From: Heterostelium multicystogenum
Lineage: Eukaryota; Evosea; Eumycetozoa; Acytosteliales; Acytosteliaceae
Direction: 5' to 3'
Assembly: GCA_003667245.1 (NCBI GenBank)
Contig: RCNN01000166.1
Span: 1-64,000, forward strand
Length of the DNA: 64,000 nucleotides
Of the stretch, positions 23,596 through 35,720 are shown one piece after another; the first letter of the stretch is position 1; each line of letters opens with the position of its first letter. Position numbers and translations under genes: made by a program. The notes below the pieces were generated by a model, which saw nothing but the letters and a program-made list of their open reading frames with translations, searched no databases and was not told the DNA's origin.

Positions 23596-25553
23596 TTAAT
23601 CAGATGTACTGAGGATAGTTCCTTTTTGGATGGTTCCCCAACCAATCAAACGCCAATTCTTGTCGACACGTTCTACTTAGGGCAATCTTTTCACCCTCTT
23701 GAGTACAAACTGGTGAGAGAAGAGAAAGCTTGGCAAGATCGTGCTTGACGGCGGTGACACGGCAACCGGTGGAGGTTGAACCAATGTTGACCATGAGTGT
23801 GTCGTCCTTGAGGAGCTTACGTACTTTAGATTGTTTTTCACCAGACTCTGACTTGACACCGAGCAAACGACGCAACAAGAAGAAGTTGACTTCCAAAGAG
23901 ATAAAGATTTCTGGGAGCTTACCAACAGAACCCAAAACTTGACCGACCATACGATCGGCACGACACAAAGATGGATCGATCTTGGTACCAACACCAATCA
24001 AACCACCTGGTACGGCGTATTGCAAGTCGTTCTCCTCAGCGTACAAGGAGATGATTCTAGAGAAAAGTGGGGCGCAACGCATACGACCAATCGAGATCCT
24101 TGGTGATGACACCTGGACGGACTTCGATTTCGTCACCAATCTTGAGGACACCCTTGATGATGGAACCACCAGCAACACCACCCTTGAGTTCGTCAACCTT
24201 GGCACCTGGCTTGTTGACATCGAATGAACGAATGATGATGAGACGTGGGTCAGAGGTGAAATCTCTGACTGGGATTGGGATCTTCTTGACAATATATTCA
24301 CAAATTACATCGATATTATACTTCATTTGGGCAGAGATTGGGATGATTGGTGCACCCTCGGCAACAGTACCCTGAATTAAACTTTAAGATTTGGCCGTAT
24401 TGCTCCTTGGCAGCGGCTTCCTTGACAAGATCGATCTTGTTTTGTAAAATGATAATGTTACGAAGGTTCATAATTTCAATGGCGGCAATGTGTTCGGCAG
24501 TTTGTGGTTGTGGACATGATTTCGTTTACCTGCAATCAAAAGCATAGCAGCATCCATAACTGCTGCACCGTTAAGCATAGTTGCCATGAGCACATCATGA
24601 CCTGGACAAATCTACAAATGATACATGACGAAGAAGTTTCATAACACCACCACATCCTGGACGTTCGCACAAAGGACTGTCATCAGTGCTACTTCGGTAG
24701 GATTTGTAACAACCTGGTCTGTGACATTCTGGGTTCTCACACTTGTAAATCTTTGCATTAGCATATCCAAGTTTAATAGTAATATTACGCTTGAACTCTG
24801 TTGACCAACGAACAGTCTACAATGATTTGATTGATAAAAGAATTAGTTTATGGTTGTTGTAAATCGCATTATTTTCCAAGCTAACAATGTATGAAAACAA
24901 CAGCAACAACATCCGCACAATTATTGAGATGATTCGAAATATCTTCTATCTGTTTGTCTAAAATATCGCTTGGTTGTGACCTAAATTGTTGATAACAAAT
25001 CTTCAACGTAGTTTTATCATCACTAAACCATGCTAACTATAAATGAAATAGCTGACTGAATGATCTGATAGGGCGATAGTCTATAATCCAAACAATCAGA
25101 GAGTGCCTTAATTATCTCTGAACATTGTTCTAACAATCGTATCCATATTATCTCTTCAAAATCATGTAGGTCTGTACTACTATTATCTTCGTCTGTTCAT
25201 GAGTTGTGGGTTGATACTTGATTCGCCTCGGTTTTTTGTTTTTTGCATGTTACGGTGCTATGTCTGTTGCTGTGCTTCATTTTGTTTGTTTGTTGTATTG
25301 TATGGTTGAAGAAACTTACAAGAACGTCAGAGATAGCCTTAACGACAGTACTCTTACCATGTGCTACATGACCAATGGTACCAATGTTGATGGTGGCTTG
25401 TCTTGAAATGACATTTCTTGAGGTTGGGGTGAGTGTTGATACATCGAGAGTCTTGAGATCTTGAACCTCAAGTTGAGCCTTTGGTTTTGGGGCAGCAGCA
25501 GCTACGGCAGCCATGTTATTGGCAGCAACAACTGGTTGAGCGACATCAGCCAT
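23596..25553 (-). CDS. eif2s3: Translation initiation factor 2 subunit gamma
   Basis: Seen: exon 1 (25553-25320) has [20 protein letters not shown], the G1 motif with the eIF2-gamma context. Exon 2 starts at 24816 with [20 protein letters not shown], then the four-cysteine zinc knuckle ([17 protein letters not shown] ... CERPGCGG). The G3 motif is CPGHD, then LQNKIDLV (G4) and [10 protein letters not shown]. Domains II and III end GTILSTSD. Frameshifts occur near 24608, 24530, 24372, 24087 and 23682. Four of these five look like single-base insertions; the one near 24372 is not resolved. Known: it binds GTP and initiator Met-tRNA and delivers them to the 40S subunit. Start chosen at MADVAQP; an in-frame ATG lies 27 bases upstream. 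The 503-bp intron is unusually long and has coding-like content. Confidence 0.93.
24881..25196 (-). pseudogene. Coding-like sequence inside the eIF2 gamma intron
   Basis: Seen: within the intron, same strand, 57 codons are open from 25196 to the TAG at 25023, reading [17 protein letters not shown] and [19 protein letters not shown]. After a one- or two-base shift, 51 codons follow from 25036 to the TAG at 24881, including [18 protein letters not shown] and [18 protein letters not shown]. Composition and hydrophobic spacing are protein-like, and GC content exceeds that of other introns here. No ATG is evident. It could be a gene fragment inserted into the intron, an alternative exon or a chimeric assembly. 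I do not recognise the family. Confidence 0.4.
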
Positions 25554-26173
25554 GATTTGATAGTGATTGATTCTAACCAATTAAATAAAATTCAATAATA
25601 ATCGCGGTGGTACCTTAACTAACTAACAAACAACAACAACAACAAGAATATAGTATAATGTTATTACTAAATTCTAATTGTATGTATATATTATTAATTA
25701 ATAAACTATTATTAAACTTAAATAAAAAAAAATTTTTTTACTTCTTTATAAAATCAATATGAAGTGAGCACACTGTCCAGCAATTGGAGAGAACTAACAA
25801 ATTTGAGAAATTTATAAAAAAAAATGCTAAATAACGTTATTCAGGTTTGTCGTCTGTTGAACACACAACTTTCCAAAAGTGCAAAATGAGTGAGCGTTGG
25901 TGGAATAAACAACTAAATGTCCATGAATCCCTCAAGTGGACATAAGGAAAGAATGAAAGGAGATACACAATACCATCTAGATTAAGCCATAGTTGAGAAG
26001 TTTGTAGGAAAGAATAAATAATATTAGGTTGTTGTTGTTTATTTATGTATTGATTAATCAATGGTTTGTTAGAGGTTGTAATGTAAATAGAAAAGAAGGA
26101 TTATCCCTCATATGATAAAGGTCAATAAGGTGTTGTGTTATGTTGTTATTGTTGTTGTTATTGTTTGAAAAAC
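25554..26173. other. Intergenic spacer
   Basis: AT-rich region upstream of eIF2 gamma, with CAACAACAACAACAA near 25633 and A/T runs near 25725. No coding or RNA feature that I can support. Confidence 0.5.
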
Positions 26174-29100
26174 TTATAGTTGGTCTAAATGTGATATGGC
26201 TGCTTGGAAGGATACCAAGTGGTAACCGAATTCACCAGAGTTTTCTGCTTCTGTTGTAAAGTGCTCGAGAAGTGCTATGGTCAATGGTGAGTTTCCAATC
26301 ACATCAGATTGTATAAGTACATATACAAAGAGAGGGAATAGATCATCGGCACTCATCGTTGAGTTACTATTTAAAGTATCAATCGATTGTGTAGTGGTAG
26401 TGGTTGTTGTTGTTGCTGTTGAAGTTGATGATGTAACGGATGAAATTGAAAGTGAAGAGGAAGATGAAGAAGAGGTTTCGTTGTTGTTGTTGTTTGGTGA
26501 GGAATGCGATTGAATATAGCTTCGTAGGAAAGAGGAGGTGTTGGAGATTGGTTTGTTGTTTGTGTTCTTCTGTGCACGGGTAAATGCATTTGATGGTCTC
26601 TTGTTGGATTGGTAAGAGTTTAGCAACTCCATAGAAATATTGTAAATGGAGCTGATAGTTTGTTGAATTGTATATACAATATCAATTGGAACTACGTGAT
26701 ATGTCATTTCATTGATGATGGAGATGGGCTTTTCAAACAGATTGTGTTGTGAAAGGTCAATGCTCTCAGGGAAATCCTATAAATGTGAAGGCAGAGGCCA
26801 ATTAATACTACAATTGACAAGATCGAGGCCTCGATCTATGTTCTATATACTTACACATGGTAAAAGCTTTAGATCCTGAATGGATTTGGTACGCAGGTAT
26901 TGCATCTTGGATTGAAATTCCATGTTGTATTTGGTGATGGAACCACATTTGTTGAGAATGGCTTTGGCGAGTGAGTGAATACGAGGATAGAGAATACGCT
27001 TGGTGAACTGTACAATGAGTAGTTGAGTTGGAACTTCAAAGATGGTGATGCGGTTTGGCAGGTTGTGGTGGTGGATCAGCTTCATTGCGAGACGGTCAAC
27101 AAAGTCTTCAATGTCGACAGGTTTGATCTTTTTGTCGACGAGGACATCTTCAGAGAGCACAGAAATCAGCTCTTTCAGGTGTTGTCCCTCCATAAAGCGG
27201 CTGTCCATCACCCAGATGTCAAACTCTCTCTGGACCTCCAAGTTCTCGTCCCAAGGGAAGTAGTGGTGGAAGGTTGGGTGACACTTGGCGCGGCTCACGA
27301 TGTCCTTAATCTTCTTGGATCGCTTCTCGTCTGTCTCTGCCTGGTAGGCGAATCTTAGGTTCTTATAGATGGACTTTAGTCTCTTTTCTTCTTGCGCCAG
27401 CCGCTTTAAAAAGTGTTGGTTGTCTTGGATGCTTTTGTTGATCATGACTTCGTAGGTCTTGAGGAAAAAGGTAGAGTAGACCAAAAGATTCTTGCGCATG
27501 TTGTCGTCATCGAGGTATCTGGAGAGGTGTCCAATATCGATGAGTCTTCTCTTGAGGTTTTCTTTCTTTTCCTTCATGACAAGGAGCTCTGTCTCCATGG
27601 AGAGATTTTGTACCACAAAGTAGTCGTGGTATGCTTTCAGCAAATCGATTTGGTGGTCCTCTCTCAAGAATATGCTGGTCTTCTCAACCTTTTGCTGATG
27701 ATTTGTTTTCTTGGCAAGCAGCTCCTCTTCATCCTTTGCAATCTTATTGATCAAATTGATAATCTTTGTAGTGTAGGTTTTAAGCAGCTCCTTCAACTGA
27801 TACATTACATTCAAGATTAGTCAGCAATGTAATCTTAGGGAGTATATATATGTTGGGTTGTTGCTGGCAATCTACTACTTACTCTTTTGACTTTTTGGTG
27901 GTTCTCAAGGTCGATAAGGTTACGGTATTGACGAAGTTCGCTAATGCTGGTCTTGATACTGGCACGTGGATGCTCAGAGTGCTCCATTCCTTTTCCGCCG
28001 AAAACGATTGTGGAGTTTGGACCGACTGGTGTCGAAGATGGGACCAGTACAATTGGCTGTGTAATTTCGATTAGTGAATTTGAGTGGACAATGGTTGCTT
28101 TTCTTGAACGGTCTTGTTGGCTGACAACTGCGCTGTTTCTGGGTGATTGGTGTGGTGGTGTTACCGATGGTGATGTCGATGTAGAAGAGGATGGTGAGTG
28201 CTTGACCGTTGGAGACTTGCTTCCGGAGCTGCTGCTCTTTTCATCTTTGTTGGTATTATTGTTGTTATCGACAGAAGCATTGAAGCTTCCTGGGAATGTT
28301 GATCTGTGCTTCAAACCAGGATTGACAGGTTCAATGTTGACGACCGATTGTCTTGTGAATGAGTATTTCGATGGATCAGTAAACTGATCGTGGGTGATTC
28401 CATGAGAGTTTGCTTCCGTTGCTACGCCACTTGTTGGCCATAAAGTCAGAGGATTTTCCAGCATTTCCTGATGAGGATTTTGGAGATGAATCGAACCATT
28501 TAGCCACGATGTAATGGGACTGGCTGATCCTGAGCTGTGTGGTGACATTTCAGGGGAAGTAGTGCAGAAGAATCTTGAGCCATTTGGTGTTCATTAGCCA
28601 GTTCGTGTTGTTTGTGGTCGACATTTTCAGCACTCAGCCTGAGAGGTGGAGGAACTGTAACTTTCCTGTGGAATGGTTGGCAAAAGTGGCTGAGATCTTG
28701 AAAATATTTTAGAGTTTGTCTGAGAATTTACTTGGCATGGGTTGTGGTTTCTTTGGTGGTTGTTGAGGTGGATGTGATATCAGGGGAAGATGGCGAAGAC
28801 AATGAGGTTGGAGGAATTTTAATTTCTCTCCTTGAGTTTCTAAGATTATCTTCGATACTACGCAAATCGACCACCAAAGAATCAATATCCATCAAAATTG
28901 AATTTAAATCATCTTCATCTTCGGTCATCATCTAGAATCTCTTTGATATTGGTATTTGGTAATTTTGGTTTATAACCATTACTATTACTATTATTACTAA
29001 TAGTACTAGTACTATTATTGCTGCTTGTAGAAGGAGTATTTTGTTGCTTTAACCAAAAGCTGGAATAAAATTTCGAATCATCAATCAAATCATCCAATAA

Positions 29101-29390
29101 ATCTGAAGCAGAATTAAATACATCATTTTCACTGCCATTCTTGCTGTACTATTACTGTTTGTTGTTGTTGGTGTTGCTTTTGGGTTGTATTTTTGGTGAT
29201 GGAGTTGGACTTGGATTGTTGCTGTGTTGATTTAGTTTGCTGTGAGTTATGAAAATACTGCTTCTGTAGGAGCTTTGCCGAGCTCGGTGTCGCTTCCCTT
29301 CGATGACTCATTTTCACTTTTCAACTCGAGTAGCTTGTCGACAGCATCGAATAGGTTGACATCTAAATCTGATTTCTTTGAAGGTACTGG
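26174..29390 (-). CDS. VPS9-domain guanine nucleotide exchange factor
   Basis: Seen: the C-terminus has SADDLFPLFVYVLIQSDVIG and GYHLVSFQAAISHLDQL, the core VPS9 signature including the conserved Asp and Tyr. Before it lies a helical bundle (LKELISVLSEDVLVDKK ... LAKAILNKCG) and a long Lys/Glu-rich coiled coil (27796-27300). Introns at 26777-26854 and 27797-27882 join in frame. A Ser/Thr/Asn-rich insert (26600-26370) interrupts the VPS9 domain. The N-terminal half (27883-29390) is low-complexity, spread over several frames. Known: VPS9 proteins exchange GDP for GTP on Rab5/Rab21-type GTPases, driving early endosome and macropinosome traffic. The 5' end is uncertain: the open frame reaches an apparent acceptor (CACAAG) at 29391 and no ATG precedes it, so a first exon may be missing. 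Confidence 0.78.
26820..26837. repeat. 18-bp perfect palindrome in an intron
   Basis: AGATCGAGGCCTCGATCT reads identically on both strands. It lies inside the VPS9 gene intron 26777-26854 and is the only GC-rich patch there. It could form a hairpin or bind a dimeric protein. Confidence 0.8.
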
Positions 29391-30419
29391 CTTGTGATAC
29401 AGTGTTTGAAATTTTATTTTGGGAAATGGATGAAATGGAATTGAGATATAACCATTATGACCTTAATCTCTGTCTCTCTCTCTTCTCTCTGCTGTCTATT
29501 TTCTTTTCTCTATTTTCTGTCACTGAATTCTCTATTATCTCTTCTAAATCCTATATCTACTTTTCAACTAAAAAAACTAAACTATTATATACTAATCTAA
29601 TCTAATCCAGAAATTTCTCAATTAATTTTAAACATTACTACTAGATTTGTTAGCTAAATTGAATGAAAGATTGCCTTTGTTTTGCTTTGCTTTGCTTTGC
29701 TTTATGTTTGCACTATTGATTTATAAGTCGTTAACTATTATTATTATTATAATTATTATTATTATTATTCTTCTTTCTAATACTAGTGAGATAAAAAAAA
29801 CAGAATAATTTTGTTTACCCTCACTCTAAATAAGTTGTGATGTTAAAAACAAACTAGTTTTAGTCTAGATTGTGTGTTGCCAATTGCCTACTCTGGATTT
29901 AGTTCCTTTGAAAAGTATTTTCAAAAAAAATTCTAAAATATCAAAAACTATGATCCCAAAATCAAAAGGTGTAAAAAACAAAAACAAGATATTTATTTTT
30001 ATCGAGCAAAAAAAACATTAATAAACCAAATAAGTGAAAAAACAGTAAAAAGTAATCATTGTGTTTAAAACTCTTCAACTTGAAAGGTTGTTCGTTAGTT
30101 TTTTTGCAAGTGAGAAATTATTATTATTTCTACAGAATTGTCACAGTGAAGGTTTTGTTTGCATTGTGGTGTTTGTGAGTTAATCAATCAATCAATCGCA
30201 TGCACCTGGTGACCCCCCACTCTAATTGACTTTATTTAGTGTTTCACTAAAAGATTCAAATTTTATCATCACAACTAAATTTGAATTTTAATTTAAAAAT
30301 TTGATTGTTCAACATTAATTTCATTAGCAAACAAGGGCTTTGCTTTGGTGTCATCTTCATCATTAATTTAGATTGTTTGTAGACTAATCTAATCTTTAGA
30401 AATTCCATCTTAAGGCATC
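29391..30419. other. Intergenic region between divergent genes
   Basis: AT-rich, with pyrimidine runs (29470-29530), four TTTGC units (29681-29700) and an ATT microsatellite (29741-29770). A GC-rich patch GCACCTGGTGACCCCCCACT at 30202-30221, about 200 bp before the ALG1 start, is a candidate regulatory site. No gene seen. Confidence 0.5.
29681..29700. repeat. TTTGC microsatellite, four units
   Basis: Four uninterrupted TTTGC units in the divergent intergenic region. Confidence 0.85.
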
Positions 30420-31878
30420 ATGAACAATGTTGCTGTGGTTGTACTGGGTGACATTGGTAGATCACCTAGAATGCAATATCATGCACTCTCTTTGTCAAAG
30501 CTAAATGATACAAAAGGTATCTTTAATCGGATACAATGAATCGACTCCACATCAAATGATTAGAGAGAATGAAAATGTTAAGATCTATCCACTTAAGCCT
30601 TTCCCCGCAATCTCGGAGAAAGTTAGAGTGTCATTGCTGTGGCCCGTGTTGGCTGCCATGAAGGTGTTGTTTCAAATTGTCCAGTTGTTTTGGGTGCTCA
30701 TGTTCAAAGTACCGAGACCACTGAATACCATTCTCGTGCAATCTCCACCCGCCATTCCTACTATCATCGTATTGCAAATAGTAGCCAAGCTTCGATCGAT
30801 CCACCTCGTTATTGACTGGCACATCTCGGCTATACACTACTACAACTGTCTATCAAAAAGAAAGAGTCGCATCCCATTATCAAGCTAGCTAAATGGTATG
30901 TATCATCTGCACGCTCAGAATGTTCGTTGATCAAACCGAGTACTTAAACTGCGCCTCACTTATTAGGATTGAGAAAACATTCGGTCGAAACGCATATGCA
31001 CATCTATTTGTTACTGAAGCAATGAAGAATACTCTTGTCACAGAATGGGGATTAAAGTAAGTAAAGCACATCTGTTTACGATTAAACTTGCATCGTAACT
31101 TACATTGTTTATCGACAACAGAGGTCGAACATTTGTATTACACGATAAGCCAGCTCCAATCTTCAAGTATATGACCGACAAAGAGAAAGTAGAGTTTATG
31201 AAGTTGTTTAAAGTTAAATACAAGATTAGCAATGAAAAGGATGTCAGATTTATTGATGATATTGTGTCTAAAAATGGAAAGACCGTCATGGCTATTTCCT
31301 CCACAAGCTGGACACCTGATGAAGACTTCTCAATTTTGTTAGATGCACTAGTTGAGTATGATCGTAAGCTACACAGAAAAGGAAGCGGAAATCGTCCCAA
31401 TCTGTTGTTCTTCATCACTGGAAAGGGTCCACAAAAGGAATACTACGAGGCAGAGATTGCTAAGCTCGATTTAACTCACTGCCATGTAATCACAGTTTGG
31501 CTCGACTCTGAGGACTATCCCAAGCTGTTGGGTTGTGCTGAGGTGGGTGTATCATTGCACCGTTCTTCATCTGGCCTAGATCTTCCCATGAAAGTAGTCG
31601 ACATGTTTGGGTGCTGCGTGCCATGCTACGCAGTCAATTTCCAGTGCATCGAGGAGTTGGTGCAGCCTGGTTCCAATGGAAGAGTGTTTGACGATAGCCA
31701 AATACTCTCACAATTTTTCTTTGACGACTTTATCGACTATCCATCAACTAAACTCAGCAAATTCAGAGAGAATCTTCGTTCTAAACGCGAAGAAAACACC
31801 TGGGAGAATGAGTGGAAAACTGTGAAACCAATATTTGACAACAATGCCACAACATTGAATGACAAGAAGAAAAGATAA
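30420..31878 (+). CDS. alg1: Chitobiosyldiphosphodolichol beta-mannosyltransferase ALG1
   Basis: Seen: MNNVAVVVLGDIGRSPRMQY at the start, LVQSPPAIPTI, VIDWH, KLAKW|IEKTFGRNAYAHLFVTEAM, FVLHDKPAPIFK, ISSTSWTPDEDFSILLDAL and VGVSLHRSSSGLDLPMKVVD near the C-terminus. This is the ALG1 order, with the family GT4-type donor-site glutamate region replaced as usual by the SSSGLDLPMK segment. Introns at 30896-30966 and 31057-31121 join WIEK and LKGRTF in frame. Two frame shifts (an extra A near 30510, another near 30825-30860) look like errors. Known: an ER-membrane enzyme that adds the first mannose to GlcNAc2-PP-dolichol in N-glycan assembly. An N-proximal hydrophobic segment (LLWPVLAAMKVLFQIVQLF) fits membrane anchoring. 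Confidence 0.92.
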
Positions 31879-32066
31879 ATAATATATATAACCAAAACTT
31901 AAAATGATTGGTAAGGTGCATTACTTTATTATTCATTGAATATTGGCGCCGTCCGATTTAATAGTTTTTAATTTGTTTAAAACTTATAAACTACTTTATT
32001 CTTTCCCCTATAAATGTTTGTAGATTAGTAAATTGTAATAATAATACAATATAATATTGTCAATAC

Positions 32067-34722
32067 CTACTTTTTACCCATTACTCCAAATGTATTATTA
32101 TTGTTGTTGTTTGAATCTGTTTGTTTTGGTTGTTCTTTGGTTGCGGGTTTTGCTTTTGGTGGAGCCATTGGAAGTGATGGGAAATCGGATTCCTTTGGTT
32201 TTGAGAGTGATTTCAATGGAGTGACGACAGGAGCTGGTGGTTTACTAGCCTCAATGGCAATCTTTGAGAAATTGGTTGTTGAAGTGCTACCTGATGGGTA
32301 GTAATTGTTTACTCCAGCACCAAGTAAAGCTGGATACTCAATTTCATCGTCAGAGTCGTCAGCTGCTCTTCCTCTTGGTCTGCTGTTATTACTGGCAACG
32401 GATCCTCTGCTCTGGAGAATTTTCGATGCCATTGAGTTGGAAGCAGAAGCGCTGCTCTTGGTGTTGCTTGAAGCAGGTGAGTGAGCGACCAGGGTGAATG
32501 GAGTAGAGATAACTTCTCCGGTTGGCTTTTGCTTGACTTGTTGCATGGTGTGGTTGGAGCTGTTTGCCCAGATATTGACTGGTTCTTGCTTGTTTTTGTT
32601 CTTCTTTGAAGGTTTAGTTTCAAGTGAAGGATATTGTTCCTCTACGTGCTTCATATAGTTGTGGAGTTGGATCAGTTCCTCTCTCTTGGATTGGTCTGGG
32701 AGCAATGCGACCAGCTCACTGAAAATCTCATAGGCATTTGCCTTTCCAAACACCTGGATAAACTGAGTGTAGTATTCGTTGACCTGTGTCTTTCCATTTC
32801 TAAAATCTTGTGAAATTTCCTTGAAAACTGTATATTGTCTTTCACTAATCATGCTTTTAATTTTAACTACCAAGTCCTTGTTTCGCCTAAAATAACATTG
32901 GTCCATTAATAAAATGATCAGTTCTGCTGGATGAGTAGCGTTACTTACTTGTCTATTTCGTCTTGAGTCAAAGCTTTCTGTTGTTGTGCTTCTTGTTTTA
33001 CAAAGTTTGGATTGAATGCTTTTGGCAATTGAATACCGAATCGATTGGCGACAACTGAGCTTGCAGTTGGGTAGTTAGAGTTGGATGAGGTAGTTGGTAC
33101 TGATGACATCGATGGGAATTCTCTTTCTAAATCATACATTTCATTATTATTATTATTATTGTTATTTGTTGTAGTAGTTGTTGTTGTTGTTGTGGTGGTG
33201 GTAGTTGTAGTTGTGGTAGTTGGTCTAATATCATCATCTCTTCTATTATTAGAAGCCTGTGAAGCTGAAGATGATCCAGTTGGACCATTTCTCGATGCAA
33301 AGTTAATATTGATTTGTGTGGCTTGTCTGATTTGCACCTTTGACATTCCAGAGGTGTCAAGATGTGTTGAAATTTTGTGTTGCTTCAATGAAATCTCGTC
33401 TCCAAATACAATATACTTTTTGCTGGACACACTCTGGGTGGTCACAGAGATAATGTTCGTCGTGGAAGTGGTTGCGCAGCTTGGCGTAGTCTTTGAAATA
33501 TTGATAGAGCACACCCATCTTCTCGCATAGGAAGCAGGTAAAGTGATTTTTTGGTCAAATGTTCGTAAAAGTTGGTCGTCTCCGTAGAAATAACGATCAC
33601 AGAACTTGCATACTGGATGTCCCTTCTTTCCCTTCTTGACCTCTCCAGCACCTCCATTCCATTCGGCAAGATGGAGTGGAATAAGCTTTGGTTCATATAA
33701 ATATTGCTCTGGCAAGAACACCTTTCTGTCGGCAATACATATCTCGCAGTAGCACTTGTTGTGAGAGCCACGAAGATGTATCTCGAGCTTTTTGAATGTT
33801 TCGAATGGCTGGTGATCGCAGAGGTTGCAGTTGTAGTGCCAGAGAGAGGCGATACTCTCTTCGAAATCGGTGTTGTCAAAGTAGATGTCCAATGCCTTGT
33901 TCAGCGACAGATCCTTCTTATCGTACTGGCTAAACTTCTTATCATCATCCTTTGAGAAAATAACCTGTGTCATCTCGGTCTAACGAAGTGAAAGTGACGT
34001 TAGTCTTCTGTGGTCTTTTTGTCGTGTGGGATAAGTATACCTACTTTACAAATACAACATTTATTATCTTTATATAGCTCTCTCTGTCTGAGGATACATA
34101 GTGAGCATACTTCGGAGTGATCGCATTCACCACGAGCAAAGAATACTATTGGGTCACAGCAAAGAATACAAACAGTCTCATGTTGTTTGAACCGATTCAA
34201 TTTCAAAATATGGTGCAAGTTGTTATCTACAGTAAGCTTTTCCAATTTTGTTGAAAGTCCAACTTGTGGTTTTGGTTGTTGTTGCTGTTTCTTATGATGG
34301 TGGTTATGATGATGATGATGATGAGCATGACCATTGTTTGTTGTAGTAGTAGTGGTGGTTGTAGTTGGATTCTCAGTTGCAGAGACTTCAGAAGTTGCTG
34401 TAGTCGCTGCAACTGCTGTATTCTTATTTCTATTATTGTTGTTTCTTGGTCTTCTGTCTCTTTGTTGTCCACCATTTTCTTTGGATTGATCTTTTGATTC
34501 CTTTGGTTCCTTTGGTTCCTTAGGTCCCTTAGGTTCTTTTCTTTGTTTAGGTTCTTTTGGCTCTCTAGGTTTAGTTTCTTTAGGCTCTCTAGGTTTTCTT
34601 TCTTGCTGTTGTTTTGGTTTTTGTTGTTGTTGTTGTTGCTGCAGTCCTCCGCCACTACTGCTAGACGGCTCCGATGATGTAGCAGTATTTGATGTGGTGG
34701 TAGTGGTTGTAGTAGTTGACAT
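32067..34722 (-). CDS. ZNF598/Hel2-type RING E3 ubiquitin ligase
   Basis: Seen: N-terminal Thr/Gln runs and Lys/Glu/Pro-rich repeats (REPKETKPREPKE), a His-rich run, then a RING finger CILCCDPIVFFARGECDHSE ... CSLCILRQRELY ... CCICK split by a 65-bp intron (33980-34044). Zinc fingers follow: YNCNLCDHQPFETFKKLEIH, CYCEIC and GHPVCKFCDRYFYGDDQL. Two shifts (near 33550 and 33430) distort the next finger; frames agree again at YIVFGDEISLKQHKISTH. A third exon after intron 32887-32948 holds a helical domain and a basic, Pro-rich tail. Known: ZNF598/Hel2 senses collided ribosomes and ubiquitinates 40S proteins to start ribosome quality control. In homopolymer-rich dictyostelid genomes, where A runs are common in mRNAs, this pathway may be of special interest. 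Confidence 0.88.
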
Positions 34723-35720
34723 GATATTTATAATTCGATCTCTAAGTTAATATTAACTTTAGCTTATTATTATCTCTATTAAACGGATGGATATGATTAT
34801 TATGATTAATTAATATTCTAGATTCTGAAAGTTGGGTTCAACTTTATGATGATGTTGTTTGACAAGAGTCACACCAACTGCAGTGTTTGTTTGGAAAAAA
34901 AAATAGAAAATTTTTGATAGAAAGAAAAAATAGGGAATTTTGTTGTCTTTAAAATGAATAAATTATTAAGAATGCTATTGATAAGAATTGAATGGTTATA
35001 AGAATCATATAAGCTGTCTTTCAAACAGAGCTAATAATTAAGTAATGATTACTATGGTCTATAAACGGTCATCATAAATCAATCAATCAAATCAAATCAA
35101 ATCATTCTTGTTTACAAACTTGACCTTGATTTTATCATTAACATTCAAAAGTGAATTCATTTAAGATTTTAGAAATAATAATCTTATCAGGAGTATAGAT
35201 AGATAGATAGACTGATAGTGATAAGATATTTATTTATTTCTTTCTTTCTCATAGACATAAATTATCTAGATTCCTTCTTTCTTTTAATATAGGAAGTGGA
35301 TGATTTGGTGACGAGACGACAATTCATACACTATGAATTAAAATAAGCTAAGCTTGCTTTTTCAAAAAAGAAGGTTCTGAGGAATGAAACAACATTATAA
35401 TCTCATTTTAACACCCCCTAAGAATAAAACAAAAATCAATAAAAATTAATTTATTTTGCTATTATTATTAAATAATAATAATAAAATTAATTATTTTAAA
35501 TCACCAAAATTTGGACTATTTTTTATTTTATTATTATTGTACAATTAAATTTAAAGATATATATAATATAATTCTTAGATAGAACTATATTAAAGTTAGT
35601 TAGCTAAATTAAATAAGTTAAATAGATAGATAGACGAGCAGTCAGTCGCGATTAGATAAAGTTTTTTTTTTTTTTTTCTGTATTTTTTAGTAAACAACAA
35701 TCAAAGAGGACAACTTCAGA
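34723..35720. other. Intergenic region between divergent genes
   Basis: AT-rich promoter region shared by ZNF598 (-) and the membrane-protein gene (+). It holds GATA repeats near 35200 and a run of 17 T at 35661-35677 just before the start at 35721. No gene seen. Confidence 0.5.

Noticed and set aside
24930..25030. C-box-like GTGATGA in the eIF2 gamma intron, suggesting an intronic C/D snoRNA
   Set aside because: No D box (CTGA) at a suitable distance downstream and no terminal stem; the region reads better as protein.
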